From Hoplostethus atlanticus (Eukaryota; Chordata; Actinopteri; Trachichthyiformes; Trachichthyidae): 64,000 bases of DNA. The stretch's first letter is position 1. The number at the start of each line of letters is the position of its first letter. Shown here piece after piece: positions 51,601 through 58,429 of the stretch. The position numbers and the translations under genes were made by a program. The DNA is taken from the NCBI GenBank assembly GCA_034670405.1, contig JAXDDX010000007.1:4048001-4112000 (forward strand), in the 5' to 3' direction. The notes under the pieces were generated by a model. The model did no database searches. It was not told where the DNA came from and worked only from the letters and a program-made list of their open reading frames with translations.

Positions 51601-54600
51601 ATGTTTTCCATTCAAGTATGAACATGAATATGACAATGTAGGTTACTCGTTGTCAAAAGTGAAGAGGTAGCAAATCTTTGTACCTGCCTCATTACTCTTT
51701 CATTGCCGCTGTCATACTGTGAATGAGAGGTAGTGCTGAGTGTTGAAATGGATCTTGCGAAATGGATGACAAGGGAGATGTTCCTTCCATGAGAAAGTAG
51801 TGTTCAACATAGAGCCCCATTGAATTCTGTAACAACAATTTGAGCTGTCTGCCACACTGTCTACAATTATCTGTGTCAAATATCACGCCCCGCCTCTTAC
51901 ATTGAAACACTGGATTAATATTGACTAGTTAAACCGGTAACACTTATTTAGGAACACATACTCGTTGTTAATAAGCTGCTTCTTGACATACATGTTAGTC
52001 ATGATGAGTCATTACAAACCCCTTATTAACACGTTATTCTGCATAGCCCAATGACTGTGGGTTGTCCTTCAATAGCCTTCTTAGCATGCGTTGCTCAGTA
52101 CGGGGCTCGTAAGGTGGTAGTGTCACAGGAACACGTATTCTCAAAGGCTTTCTAAATAACTTATATTTATACGAATGAACACATAAAACTAAAGGCGTTA
52201 TTAAAGCTTCATTAAATCCAAATAGCCTTTGCTCAGATTATGTTCCCCATTCTAAAGTCGTGTTCATAGCTAATACACAATAATACCAGCTCCCTATTCT
52301 AAAGTTGCTATCTCTTCACCATTAGTCAATGCATTATAGCACACAGTTATTAGAATTAACAGTCCCTGTTCTGAAAGTGATGGGGTGCACCTTGATGAAA
52401 TGGAGGCAAAGAACAAAATATGAATAGGAAAACACATAAATAGAATAACAAAAGTCAAATTTTAAGTCAAAATTCAAAAAAAAAAAAATTACAAATTGAT
52501 TAATAAATTCAGTAATTTATTCATCGCTTAAAGACTTAAATGGAATTATTAATTGACACATTTAATGAACATTTAACTAATGGTTTTATTACTTTTTTTA
52601 AAATTGTCATTTAATGTGAATTTAATCACTAAATATTTTTTTAAATCTCTGTAATAATAAATCAATAATTAACCACTGAACTAGTCTAGAGTAATTATCT
52701 TTAGTTTTGTGTTTTGATTCATATGAATAAAAGTTAAAAGCCTAATTGAGGCAGAATGTGATACTACCACCTTAGGAGCCCCATACTGAGCAAGGCATAC
52801 TAAGAGCCTGACAACTTCCTTACAGACTGATAATAAGCGCTAGTTAGGTGTTAACGAGTGGTTGAATGACTATAAAGGAACTAGTATTAATGTCAATAAG
52901 CAACTAATGAATGGTGAGTAGCTGTTCTTAATATTAAGTGTTACCCTGAAACCTAATGCTCTGTCCGGGTCTCTCTCAGGGTGGTCAGTGGCTCTCGTGA
53001 CGCCACACTGCGCGTGTGGGACATTGAGACAGGCCAGTGTTTACATGTCCTCATGGGCCACGTGGCCGCAGTGCGCTGTGTCCAGTACGATGGGCGACGG
53101 GTGGTCAGCGGTGCCTATGATTTCATGGTCAAAGTCTGGGACCCCGAGACAGAGACCTGCCTCCACACACTGCAGGGCCACACCAACAGAGTCTACTCAT
53201 TACAGGTGAGTCATTTCATACACACATTCAGCAGTTAGGCAAACATCTGTATCCAAGAGACCTTCAGCTTGGTCAAAGACAATGCACTGTTTGTTGCTTG
53301 GATCTACATTCATACAAAAGCTGAGTCTATTCCATTTTCTAACAAACACCAAATACTCAGGGCCACACAACGTTTATTGTTAGTATTGTATTGTATTGTG
53401 TAAATGGTACAGTATTTGCAGTCTGCTTTAAGTGTACAACAGGGATCTTATTTCTGTAATGTATATTGTACTCATGAATCTATGAAAGTGAACCCCCACA
53501 GCTATTCTTAAAGCATTCACTCTTGTGACTTGAAAGGCCACTCCTTGTGCTGAGGCAGTCTCCTTGCCAACCTGGCTGGCAAAAAGCCATAAACGAGTCA
53601 ATCTATTTACCATGGTTTCATATACTTCTGTATATTACATAGTGATACTGTAAACAGACCCGTCTGTTTGTGTTCCTGTGCATACAGAATCAAGGTGTGA
53701 AGAAAATCAGGAATTCCTCTGTGTCTTCTAAGATGTCCCTTCACCCGCTTTTTGTGATGACAGTGCACTTTAGCTAGTGCCGTCCCCTCAGAGAGATAGA
53801 TGGGTTCTGTACAGTATTGCACTTTCACAGATCGATAAAATTCATTAGTTTCAATAAGTTCAATCTAAAGTCCATGAATAACAACAATATGATTCCATTA
53901 TGCTTTGTGGATGACAATATTTACCATCCACTGTACAAGTCTGTGTTATGCCAAGATTCGCTTACAACTCGATTCGCTGGCAACTTGCTTTATAACTGGT
54001 CGATAGAAATGCATATCAGCAACATCAGCACCATCTGAATGGAAAGTAAGGTGTCATATGCTGAAGTCGTTATCCTTTCTGCCCTCTAGTTTGATGGGAT
54101 TCATGTGGTAAGTGGCTCACTGGACACGTCCATAAGGGTCTGGGACGTGGAGACGGGCAACTGCATCCACACGCTGACGGGGCACCAGTCCCTCACCAGT
54201 GGCATGGAGCTCAAGGACAACATCCTGGTCTCGGGCAATGCTGACTCCACTGTCAAGATCTGGGACATCAAGACGGGCCAGTGCCTGCAGACACTGCAAG
54301 GTGAGTCCACTAAACCAGAACCCCTTGGATGTAGCAACTGAAAGTGCCTAAGTAGCGTGAGAAGTGGCAGGACCCACCTTGAAACAGTCCACTGAAAACA
54401 CAGGGCTAAATGGTTTAATGATCTGCTTGGCTGAGCATGGCGAAATCAACACCAACACCTTGTGGGCCCGCTGGTCCAGATATTTTCTTTGTCTCTGTTT
54501 AAATAGGTTTAACTCGTAGGAAGGTGGAAATCCTTGCTGAGTAGCAGCAGCACCACCGGTGTCCCACCCCAAAATGCCCTCATTAGCAAACTACAACCCT

Positions 54601-56007
54601 GTGTGCTGGTTCAGTCACAACACACACACATGGAACAAAGAGACGCCCCAGTGAGAGCATGAAGAAACACAGGGAAGGGGAGGGGATGGGAGGCGAGCAG
54701 AGGATGGCAAGGGAGAAGATTGGGGGGGGTGGGGGTGTCTGTCTTGTGAAGAGTGGGTATGACTAGGGGGTATGGCTGGCACACAGAGAAGGATGAGGGT
54801 TGAGATTGATTTTGTAGGTCATATAATTAGGTCAGTGGGCAAATTGTGCGATTCATTAGTGTGTTTTGCTGAGACAATAGGCCAACAACAGGGCCCTCAC
54901 TGTCAGCCGAGGTTCTCAGAGTAGGTAAAGATGGAGCAGACTGCTTTGTTGTCGAAATGTAGAGAGAGAGGAGGGAGGGAGGAGAGTTGTGGCGCTGTTG
55001 GGGGGTTGGTGCACAACAGTGTTATATGCTTGTGTAAGTGCATAGCCTTTGAACTAACCAGAGAGAGAAATGTGAACGATGTGAAAGCTTGTTTGAACGC
55101 TGATGTTAAGAAGGGCATTTTTTTTTTCTTCTCTGCAAATGGATTGTGAAAGTAGAAATAAATTAAAGTAGCTGCTATAGCAACCTTAGTAAAAGCAGTT
55201 CATTTGCCAGCATTTGATTCCGTACTTGTTTGTGTTTGCATAGCCCTAATTGATTTAATTAAGATATCATTTTCATGCCCTTGGGAAATCTTTAGTCACT
55301 GCACACATACAGTTACAAATACAGGCATCTCAATGACGGCAGTAACAGCAGCCGTCTTTGGCTCCTGCCAGTTGGCTCAGCAACCACACATAGAAACAAT
55401 GACACCCCTCTACTGTACCAGTCTTAGATGTACCGTAGCTACTCAGCCACAGTGACAGACCTTAGCCCAGGCATCTTACTGCTGCCCGTCTTAAGCTTGC
55501 CTATTGCAGATCTCATCTCACAAGCTCACAGCGGGTTTATTTTTGTTTCCTACATTCTGTAGCATTGTTTTTTTCTGTTTTTCTGTCGCTCCTCTCCTTC
55601 CATCTCAAATTCACTCGTCCACATGTCTGTCCACTCCCTTCCTCAATCTCCCATTCACTTTATCGCAAACTCATCCTCTCCTACCTTTTGCCTCACGTTA
55701 CGTCCCACCTACTCCCCTGTTTCTTTGTGTGTCCCCAGGTCCCCACAAGCACCAGAGCGCCGTGACGTGCCTGCAATTCAACAAGAACTTTGTCATTACC
55801 AGCTCAGACGACGGCACAGTCAAACTGTGGGACCTGAAGACGGGCGAGTTCATCCGCAACCTGGTGACTCTGGAGAGCGGTGGCAGCGGCGGTGTGGTGT
55901 GGCGAATCCGGGCCTCCAACACCAAGTTGGTGTGCGCGGTGGGCAGCCGCAACGGCACAGAGGAGACCAAGCTACTGGTGTTGGACTTTGACGTGGACAT
56001 GAAGTGA
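32429..56007 (+). CDS. fbxw7: F-box/WD repeat-containing protein 7, beta-type transcript (gene-level entry, 11 coding exons)
   Basis: The coding segments are 32429-32467, 36263-36345, 38479-38620, 42477-42611, 44578-44701, 44905-45023, 45764-45877, 50841-51022, 52980-53205, 54090-54300 and 55739-56007. They total 1644 nt, every junction is GT-AG and in phase, and the product is 547 residues plus TGA. The protein is the substrate receptor of the SCF ubiquitin ligase: the F-box (about 128-168) binds Skp1, and the eight-bladed WD40 propeller (about 215-543) binds phosphodegrons. Residues 89-125 match the dimerisation segment. Arg305, Arg319 and Arg345 correspond to human alpha R465, R479 and R505. 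Thr51 (in ATPTTFG) and Ser73 (in RRRITS) correspond to the human T205 and S227 phosphosites. From the MGFYG methionine onward it is six residues shorter than human, all in the linker of exon 6. The human beta isoform has a membrane segment and localises to the cytoplasm/ER. That segment is not encoded in frame here, so localisation is uncertain. Identification is near certain; use of exactly this first exon is inferred. Confidence 0.97.
32468..36262 (+). other. fbxw7: fbxw7 intron 1 (beta transcript)
   Basis: 3.8 kb. It holds CA/TCTC-rich repeats at 34496-34670 and is otherwise unrepetitive. The gamma-specific first exon was looked for here by its encoded peptide and was not seen. The frame of exon 1 stays open into the intron for 49 more codons (to 32617), including a hydrophobic run around 32527-32583. 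Confidence 0.7.
34496..34670. repeat. CA- and CT-rich compound microsatellite
   Basis: Alternating (CA)n, (CG)n and (TC)n tracts; CTCATATACACACAAA and CACACTCATA are partly repeated twice. Confidence 0.85.
36263..36345 (+). CDS. fbxw7: fbxw7 exon 2 (first common exon, basic NLS segment)
   Basis: This exon encodes residues 14-40 plus two bases of codon 41. It opens with [14 protein letters not shown] and contains GKKPCK, which matches the first exon shared by the alpha, beta and gamma forms and its basic nuclear-localisation segment. The acceptor is GGCTGCAG. The donor AAG|GTAAAA is weak at +5. The split codon AG|C gives Ser41. The open frame upstream of the acceptor (36137-36262) is intron. 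Confidence 0.95.
36573..36609. repeat. (GATA)n microsatellite
   Basis: About nine uninterrupted ATAG units. Confidence 0.95.
37147..37600 (+). mobile_element. Possible hAT-type transposon fragment with a decayed BED-finger-like stretch
   Basis: CAGGGATGCAGCGGTTAACG at 37147-37166 resembles a hAT terminus. Downstream, about 37360-37550, frames with several shifts read [16 protein letters not shown] and then a C..C pair (near CPICK) followed by basic and TT/N residues, like the start of a hAT transposase with a BED zinc finger. There is no catalytic domain and no second end. Weak evidence. Confidence 0.35.
38125..38247. mobile_element. Common teleost interspersed repeat (retroelement 3' part)
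   Basis: After CATTCATTCATTC it reads ACCCGCTTATTCCTATTCAG, GGTCATGGGGGGCTGG, ATCCCAGCATGCAATGGGC and AGGTTGCCAGTCCATCACAG. This pattern is found very often in teleost genomes as the tail of a retroelement. I cannot assign it to a named family. Confidence 0.6.
38479..38620 (+). CDS. fbxw7: fbxw7 exon 3 (regulatory linker with conserved phosphosites)
   Basis: Residues 41-88. The exon contains CPATPTTFG, where Thr51 equals human alpha T205, a phosphosite tied to Fbw7 self-regulation. It also contains [17 protein letters not shown], where Ser73 equals human S227, a reported SGK1/PI3K-pathway site. It ends with LQEWLRTFQ at a consensus donor CAG|GTGAGT and phase 0. The acceptor is TAAATTGCAG. 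Human has SATPTTFGDL where this protein has [10 protein letters not shown]. Confidence 0.95.
38621..42476 (+). other. fbxw7: fbxw7 intron 3
   Basis: 3.9 kb. It contains an antisense L2-type LINE fragment (40407-41040). The rest is AT-rich and unremarkable. Confidence 0.75.
40407..41040 (-). pseudogene. L2-type LINE reverse transcriptase fragment
   Basis: On the minus strand, frames with shifts and stops read [11 protein letters not shown], then [15 protein letters not shown] (motif after the RT active site in L2/CR1-type LINEs), and close to the end [20 protein letters not shown], the typical C-terminal block of these proteins. The middle part is deleted compared with an intact element. Old, dead copy in antisense to fbxw7. 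Confidence 0.75.
42477..42611 (+). CDS. fbxw7: fbxw7 exon 4 (dimerisation segment and start of F-box)
   Basis: Residues 89-133, phase 0 at both ends. It starts [16 protein letters not shown], continues through the dimerisation helices ([16 protein letters not shown]) and ends at LLPKE, the start of the F-box. The encoded sequence matches the human protein as I recall it. The acceptor is GTTCCAG and the donor GAG|GTGAGG. Confidence 0.97.
43478..44523 (-). mobile_element. Tc1-like transposon relic (minus strand), interrupted by a MITE
   Basis: One end is CAGGGGGTGGAGTAATAACA (43478). The other end (44465-44523) contains ACTTCAAAGTCCTTTT, which is the reverse complement of 15828-15845 in the first copy with one or two changes. 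On the minus strand it encodes a broken Tc1 transposase (an AAI block, the HQDEVK-type region and the QSPHLN-type block in shifted frames). It is the same family as 15795-17112 but internally deleted and in opposite orientation. Confidence 0.85.
44293..44464. mobile_element. hAT-type palindromic MITE nested in the Tc1 relic
   Basis: The ends TTAGTGGTTCTCAATCCTGG and GGACTGAGAACCACT are inverted repeats, and the inner parts are partly palindromic (CTTGAGGCC against CCCTGAGGC). Exact direct repeats GATTTAGT at 44285-44292 and 44465-44472 form the 8-bp target duplication expected of hAT elements. Removing the MITE and one duplicate restores collinearity with the other Tc1 copy. Confidence 0.9.
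44578..44701 (+). CDS. fbxw7: fbxw7 exon 5 (F-box core)
   Basis: Residues 134-174 plus the first base of Gly175. It encodes the F-box helices [19 protein letters not shown] and [18 protein letters not shown], which bind Skp1 and so link the receptor to Cul1. The acceptor TTTCAACAG has a good pyrimidine tract. The donor is G|GTGAGT. The acceptor lies only 54 bp downstream of the end of a Tc1-like transposon relic, so the whole 3' splice signal is squeezed into 44524-44577. Confidence 0.97.
44905..45023 (+). CDS. fbxw7: fbxw7 exon 6 (linker between F-box and WD40), six codons shorter than human
   Basis: Residues 175-214. It reads [19 protein letters not shown] and then the helical linker [21 protein letters not shown]. 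Human has KRRKVIKPGFIHSPW at the same place, so about six residues (VIKPGF) are absent here and the Ile before HSPW is Thr. The loss is inside the exon and in frame, so splicing cannot supply the residues. The donor AAG|GTAGCC is weak at +4/+5. The acceptor is CTCATTAG. Confidence 0.93.
45024..45763 (+). other. fbxw7: fbxw7 intron 6
   Basis: 740 bp, no repeat recognised. A 173-codon antisense open frame (45284-45805) crosses the exon 7 boundary and has no domain, so it is not considered a gene. Confidence 0.8.
45764..45877 (+). CDS. fbxw7: fbxw7 exon 7 (WD40 repeat 1)
   Basis: Residues 215-252, one WD repeat: [15 protein letters not shown], then [16 protein letters not shown] and SAVTGK. The GH and (L)KVW ends of a WD40 blade are both present. 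Phase 0 at both ends, acceptor TCCAAG, donor AAG|GTAAGA. The protein segment matches human as I recall it. Intron 7, which follows, is the longest intron inside the coding region (about 5 kb). Confidence 0.97.
45878..50840 (+). other. fbxw7: fbxw7 intron 7
   Basis: 5.0 kb. It holds a CA/CG-rich tract (48486-48515), a SINE (49079-49215), a G-run (50108-50118) and a TAAT-rich unrepetitive block (50310-50640) that looks like conserved non-coding DNA. Nothing codes. Confidence 0.75.
49079..49215 (+). mobile_element. tRNA-derived SINE, internally deleted
   Basis: It starts GGTGTCCTGGTGGCTCAGTT, a tRNA-like A-box region. The B-box region is missing, and then comes CTGTCATCCCCCCTCTCTCT with an A-rich tail, the usual 3' body of a common fish tRNA-SINE. 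The minus-strand copy at 2643-2747 keeps the B box that is lost here. Confidence 0.65.
50841..51022 (+). CDS. fbxw7: fbxw7 exon 8 (WD40 repeats 2-3, hotspot Arg305)
   Basis: Residues 253-312 plus two bases of Arg313. It encodes [24 protein letters not shown] and [14 protein letters not shown]. The CGC codon at 50997-50999 is Arg305, equal to human R465, one of the arginines that grip the phosphothreonine of the degron and a frequent cancer mutation site. The acceptor is CTTGCAG. The donor AG|GTACAG is slightly weak. Confidence 0.97.
51023..52979 (+). other. fbxw7: fbxw7 intron 8
   Basis: 2.0 kb, half of it one long foldback element (51936-52945). The 3' splice signal lies in the 34 bp after it; CTAAT at 52953-52957 is a possible branch point. 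Confidence 0.85.
51936..52945. mobile_element. 1.0-kb foldback element with long terminal inverted repeats
   Basis: GGTAACACTTATTTAGGAAC at the left end is mirrored by AATATTAAGTGTTACC at the right end. Further inverted matches continue inward for roughly 200 bp (for example CTCAGTACGGGGCTC near 52095 with GAGCCCCATACTGAG near 52776, and GTGGTAGT with ACTACCAC). The middle is very AT-rich and codes for nothing. GGTAACACTT ends are common in fish foldback MITEs; the superfamily is not assigned. Confidence 0.85.
52980..53205 (+). CDS. fbxw7: fbxw7 exon 9 (WD40 repeats 4-5, hotspot Arg319 and Arg345)
   Basis: The last base of codon 313 through residue 388. The CGT at 52996-52998 ([13 protein letters not shown]) is Arg319, equal to human R479. 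The CGC at 53074-53076 ([11 protein letters not shown]) is Arg345, equal to human R505. The exon then encodes the next blade ([18 protein letters not shown]) and [10 protein letters not shown]. The acceptor is CTCTCAG and the donor CAG|GTGAGT. A long foldback repeat ends 34 bp before the exon. Confidence 0.97.
53206..54089 (+). other. fbxw7: fbxw7 intron 9
   Basis: 884 bp, AT-rich, no repeat or element recognised. Confidence 0.8.
54090..54300 (+). CDS. fbxw7: fbxw7 exon 10 (WD40 repeats 6-7)
   Basis: Residues 389-458 plus the first base of Gly459. It encodes [37 protein letters not shown] and [20 protein letters not shown]. The acceptor is CCCTCTAG and the donor CAAG|GTGAGT. No differences from the human protein were noticed. 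Confidence 0.97.
54301..55738 (+). other. fbxw7: fbxw7 intron 10
   Basis: 1.4 kb. G-rich stretches at 54670-54740 and 54960-55010; a long pyrimidine-rich region precedes exon 11. No element recognised. Confidence 0.8.
55739..56007 (+). CDS. fbxw7: fbxw7 exon 11 (WD40 repeat 8 and C-terminus, stop TGA)
   Basis: Residues 459-547 and the TGA at 56005-56007. It encodes [14 protein letters not shown] (human has N where this has H), [20 protein letters not shown], the GGSGG turn, and the final blade ending [11 protein letters not shown]. Arg529 in VGSRNG corresponds to human R689, another recurrently mutated residue. The acceptor is GTCCCCAG. The open frame before 55739 is intron and not coding. 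Confidence 0.97.
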
Positions 56008-56908
56008 GAGGGGGGAAAACGAGGGAATGAGCAGCAGAGAGGAAGGAACAATGGGAGACGAGGCACCTAGAAACCAGAGGGCTGAGGCCTGGAACTCTTC
56101 ACCCCAAACACTCACAAGAGCTCCCTTCGCTAATACCTGCAACCACCACCACTACCAATGGGCTATCCTATTCTCTACCATCAGTACAGTATCTCCCCTC
56201 CCCCCCCCCCCCCCCCGGGCAAATGTTACTGACAGAGCCACAGACCCACACATCTGTCCAGCCCCTGCTTTTGACCCCTACCCACCCATACCAGGTGGAG
56301 TCAAAAGGGGGTCGGGCTGGAAATAGGGAGGCACGACTGGTCCGCCCCTTCGATAAGCTGGGAGGAGGAAGAGGGGGGAGGAGGGGAAGGACTGACTCGT
56401 CCACAAGAGAGAAGACTGTACTCTTTTGAAGTGACTCTCCACCCTTGTGGTTAGGGGCAGCTTCACAGAGACTTGTTCACTCAAGCCTGACAGTCAGATG
56501 TTGAAATGTGTAAAGATATATTATTTTTTAACACCCCCCACCCCACCCCCACCCACACACAACACACACACAAACACACACACACACACTCAAATGGCCA
56601 ACCGGTTAAATAGAAAACGCTGACCATAATACATAGCAAGGAAAAGATTGCGGGGTGGTGAGGGGGGTGGGGCGGCATTTTATGAGGACAGTGGAGAGAT
56701 TTTAAAGGTGAATATCCACATACAGTTTTGCCTAGACAAAGAGCTGCTTGATGTAGAGGAGAAAAAGTGGGGAAAGACGATTGGCTTCCAACCCGGGAGG
56801 CATCAGCCTATAATCAGGCTCTTTTCTTGTCACTCCAGTTCCGTTCCTATTGTTCTCCACTCTTGGTTTCTGTTGTTTGATTTCTTCACAATATCACACA
56901 GAAACACA

Positions 56909-56916
56909 ACTGTGAA
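56909..56916 (+). promoter_or_regulatory. miR-27 8-mer seed match in the fbxw7 3' UTR (site 1)
   Basis: ACTGTGAA is the full 8-mer match to the miR-27 seed. FBXW7 is a reported miR-27 target in mammals. A second identical site lies about 1.15 kb downstream. Confidence 0.55.
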
Positions 56917-57858
56917 TTTCAGTTCCTTTTGAACTTTTTGTTTCATAAGGAAGGGGTTCCTTTTACCGTTGCCAACAGCAACAACTCCCAGTATTAGAAC
57001 CTACTCTGTTTAGGTTTGCTGTCTTTATCTCACCACAAGGTTTTTTGTTTTTTTTTTGGTCTTTTTGAGTTGTTTGTTCTTCCTATCTTTTTTTTCTACA
57101 TACCTGGGTTTGGAGCACTGCATCCTCATAAACATAAATGCTGTCCAGGATTTTTCAGAGTCTGGTTTGGGTGGTTCCTCAATGACGGTGCTGTGATGAG
57201 AGCAAGTAAAGGTTCTTTGCTCTAAGCGCTGTGGAATATTGCCCCTGCCCCACCCCCTTTCCCCAGTACTGTTTTCCCCAGTGGCCAAACTGTATTTATG
57301 CTGCTAGATGAATGGAAAAAAAAAAAAGAGATGGAACTTTTACTTGCTGTGACGTTTTAGTCCCAGACGAAATTCCAAATTGAACTCTCTAAGTTTGGAC
57401 TTTTTAAAAAGACACGCAGAAAAAGAGTAACATGACAAAAGATAACATCTATCGTTTTTTTTTTTGTTTTTTTTCTTTGGGTTTGTTTTTGCCACTGAAA
57501 CTTGAGCCAAACGTGCCTCTACGAGGCTGAGAGGAGGGAGTGTGTCCGACAGATACTGACGGGTTTGCCTGCAGAGAGGAAATGAGGGGATGTACACTGT
57601 TGGTATGCGTGTGTGCGTGCATGAGTGCGTGTGTTATCGTGTTAATGGGCAAATTGTAAACACATTCCTTGGGACAAAGCTCTTTCAGCCTGTTCTTTGG
57701 GGAAATGTACAAATGCTGTGTGGACTGGCAAAGAAAAAAAAGGAAAAACTAGCAAATGTATTGATTTTAACAAGTGAATGAAAGAACTGTCCAAATCCAT
57801 GTGTGATTGTTGTTCCATTCAGATGTCTGAAGCAACAGTGGACACCATCACAAGCATA

Positions 57859-57866
57859 AACTGACA
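57859..57866 (+). promoter_or_regulatory. miR-223 8-mer seed match in the fbxw7 3' UTR
   Basis: AACTGACA is the full 8-mer match to the miR-223 seed. Repression of FBXW7 by miR-223 is well documented in mammals, which makes conservation in this fish plausible. Confidence 0.55.
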
Positions 57867-58059
57867 GGTAGACTGCCAGGAGTCTTAGTGTTATGAGTAT
57901 TATGTGTGTTGCAGTTAAAATCACTGGGGCGGCTGCTCTCAGTGGTAGCAGTCTCATGGATTGTGAATGGGAAAAGCATCTACACAAGGCAACAAAGTGA
58001 ACAGAAACATTGTAGCCAAATGAATCGTCTCAATCTCCAGGAGTCACAAGTCAAGCTGA

Positions 58060-58067
58060 ACTGTGAA
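58060..58067 (+). promoter_or_regulatory. miR-27 8-mer seed match in the fbxw7 3' UTR (site 2)
   Basis: A second ACTGTGAA. Two full 8-mers for the same microRNA in one 2.4-kb UTR is more than expected by chance (about 0.04 per 8-mer in random sequence of this length). Confidence 0.55.
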
Positions 58068-58310
58068 AGTGGTATAACACTGTATATTAAAGAAGAAAAA
58101 AGAAAACAATCTTGCTCTATCTCCTCTCTCGTTGTTTTCTCCCTCTGTTTAATTTATGATCTGGTTTGAGAAATCAGATACGTTGCAGGTGTTTTTTTTT
58201 TTCCAGTTCATGTAAACTGCCTGGCAAAAAAGAAAACGGACAGAAAAAAACCTTAAAGGGATTGTGTATTTGTTTGATTCACTTAGAATTTTTATTTTCT
58301 TATAACTTAA

Positions 58311-58318
58311 GTGCAATA
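58311..58318 (+). promoter_or_regulatory. miR-25/92/363 8-mer seed match overlapping the first poly(A) signal
   Basis: GTGCAATA is the 8-mer match for the miR-25/32/92/363 family, a reported regulator of FBXW7. It overlaps the AATAAA at 58315-58320, so seed site and hexamer share bases in GTGCAATAAA. Confidence 0.55.
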
Positions 58319-58320
58319 AA
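58315..58320 (+). terminator. fbxw7: Proximal poly(A) signal AATAAA of fbxw7
   Basis: Canonical hexamer near the end of the 3' UTR. T/GT-rich sequence follows (58325-58380), as expected for a downstream element. Confidence 0.7.
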
Positions 58321-58398
58321 ATGTGGGTTTTTCTTTTTTCATTTCAAGCATTTCACTTGTCTGTTTTTGTTACCTGTGTGAAGGCATCTTATATGTTC

Positions 58399-58404
58399 AA
58401 TAAA
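58399..58404 (+). terminator. fbxw7: Distal poly(A) signal AATAAA of fbxw7
   Basis: A second canonical hexamer 84 bp after the first, followed by TTATTTGGTTTATT. Which of the two is used cannot be told from the sequence. Confidence 0.65.
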
Positions 58405-58429
58405 GCTAATTATTTGGTTTATTACATCC

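Larger units (their letters stand above)
56008..58425 (+). other. fbxw7: fbxw7 3' UTR
   Basis: About 2.4 kb follow the stop codon before the second AATAAA. The stretch holds a C-run (56193-56216), a C/CA-rich tract (56529-56590), several T-runs (around 57040-57092 and 57455-57474), and four 8-mer microRNA seed matches annotated separately. The 3' end is estimated as 10-30 nt after the second poly(A) signal. No other gene is visible in it. Confidence 0.8.

Noticed and set aside
55504..55738. Open frame extending exon 11 upstream
   Set aside because: The acceptor GTCCCCAG at 55738 and the phase from exon 10 show this is intron; the peptide is pyrimidine-tract translation.
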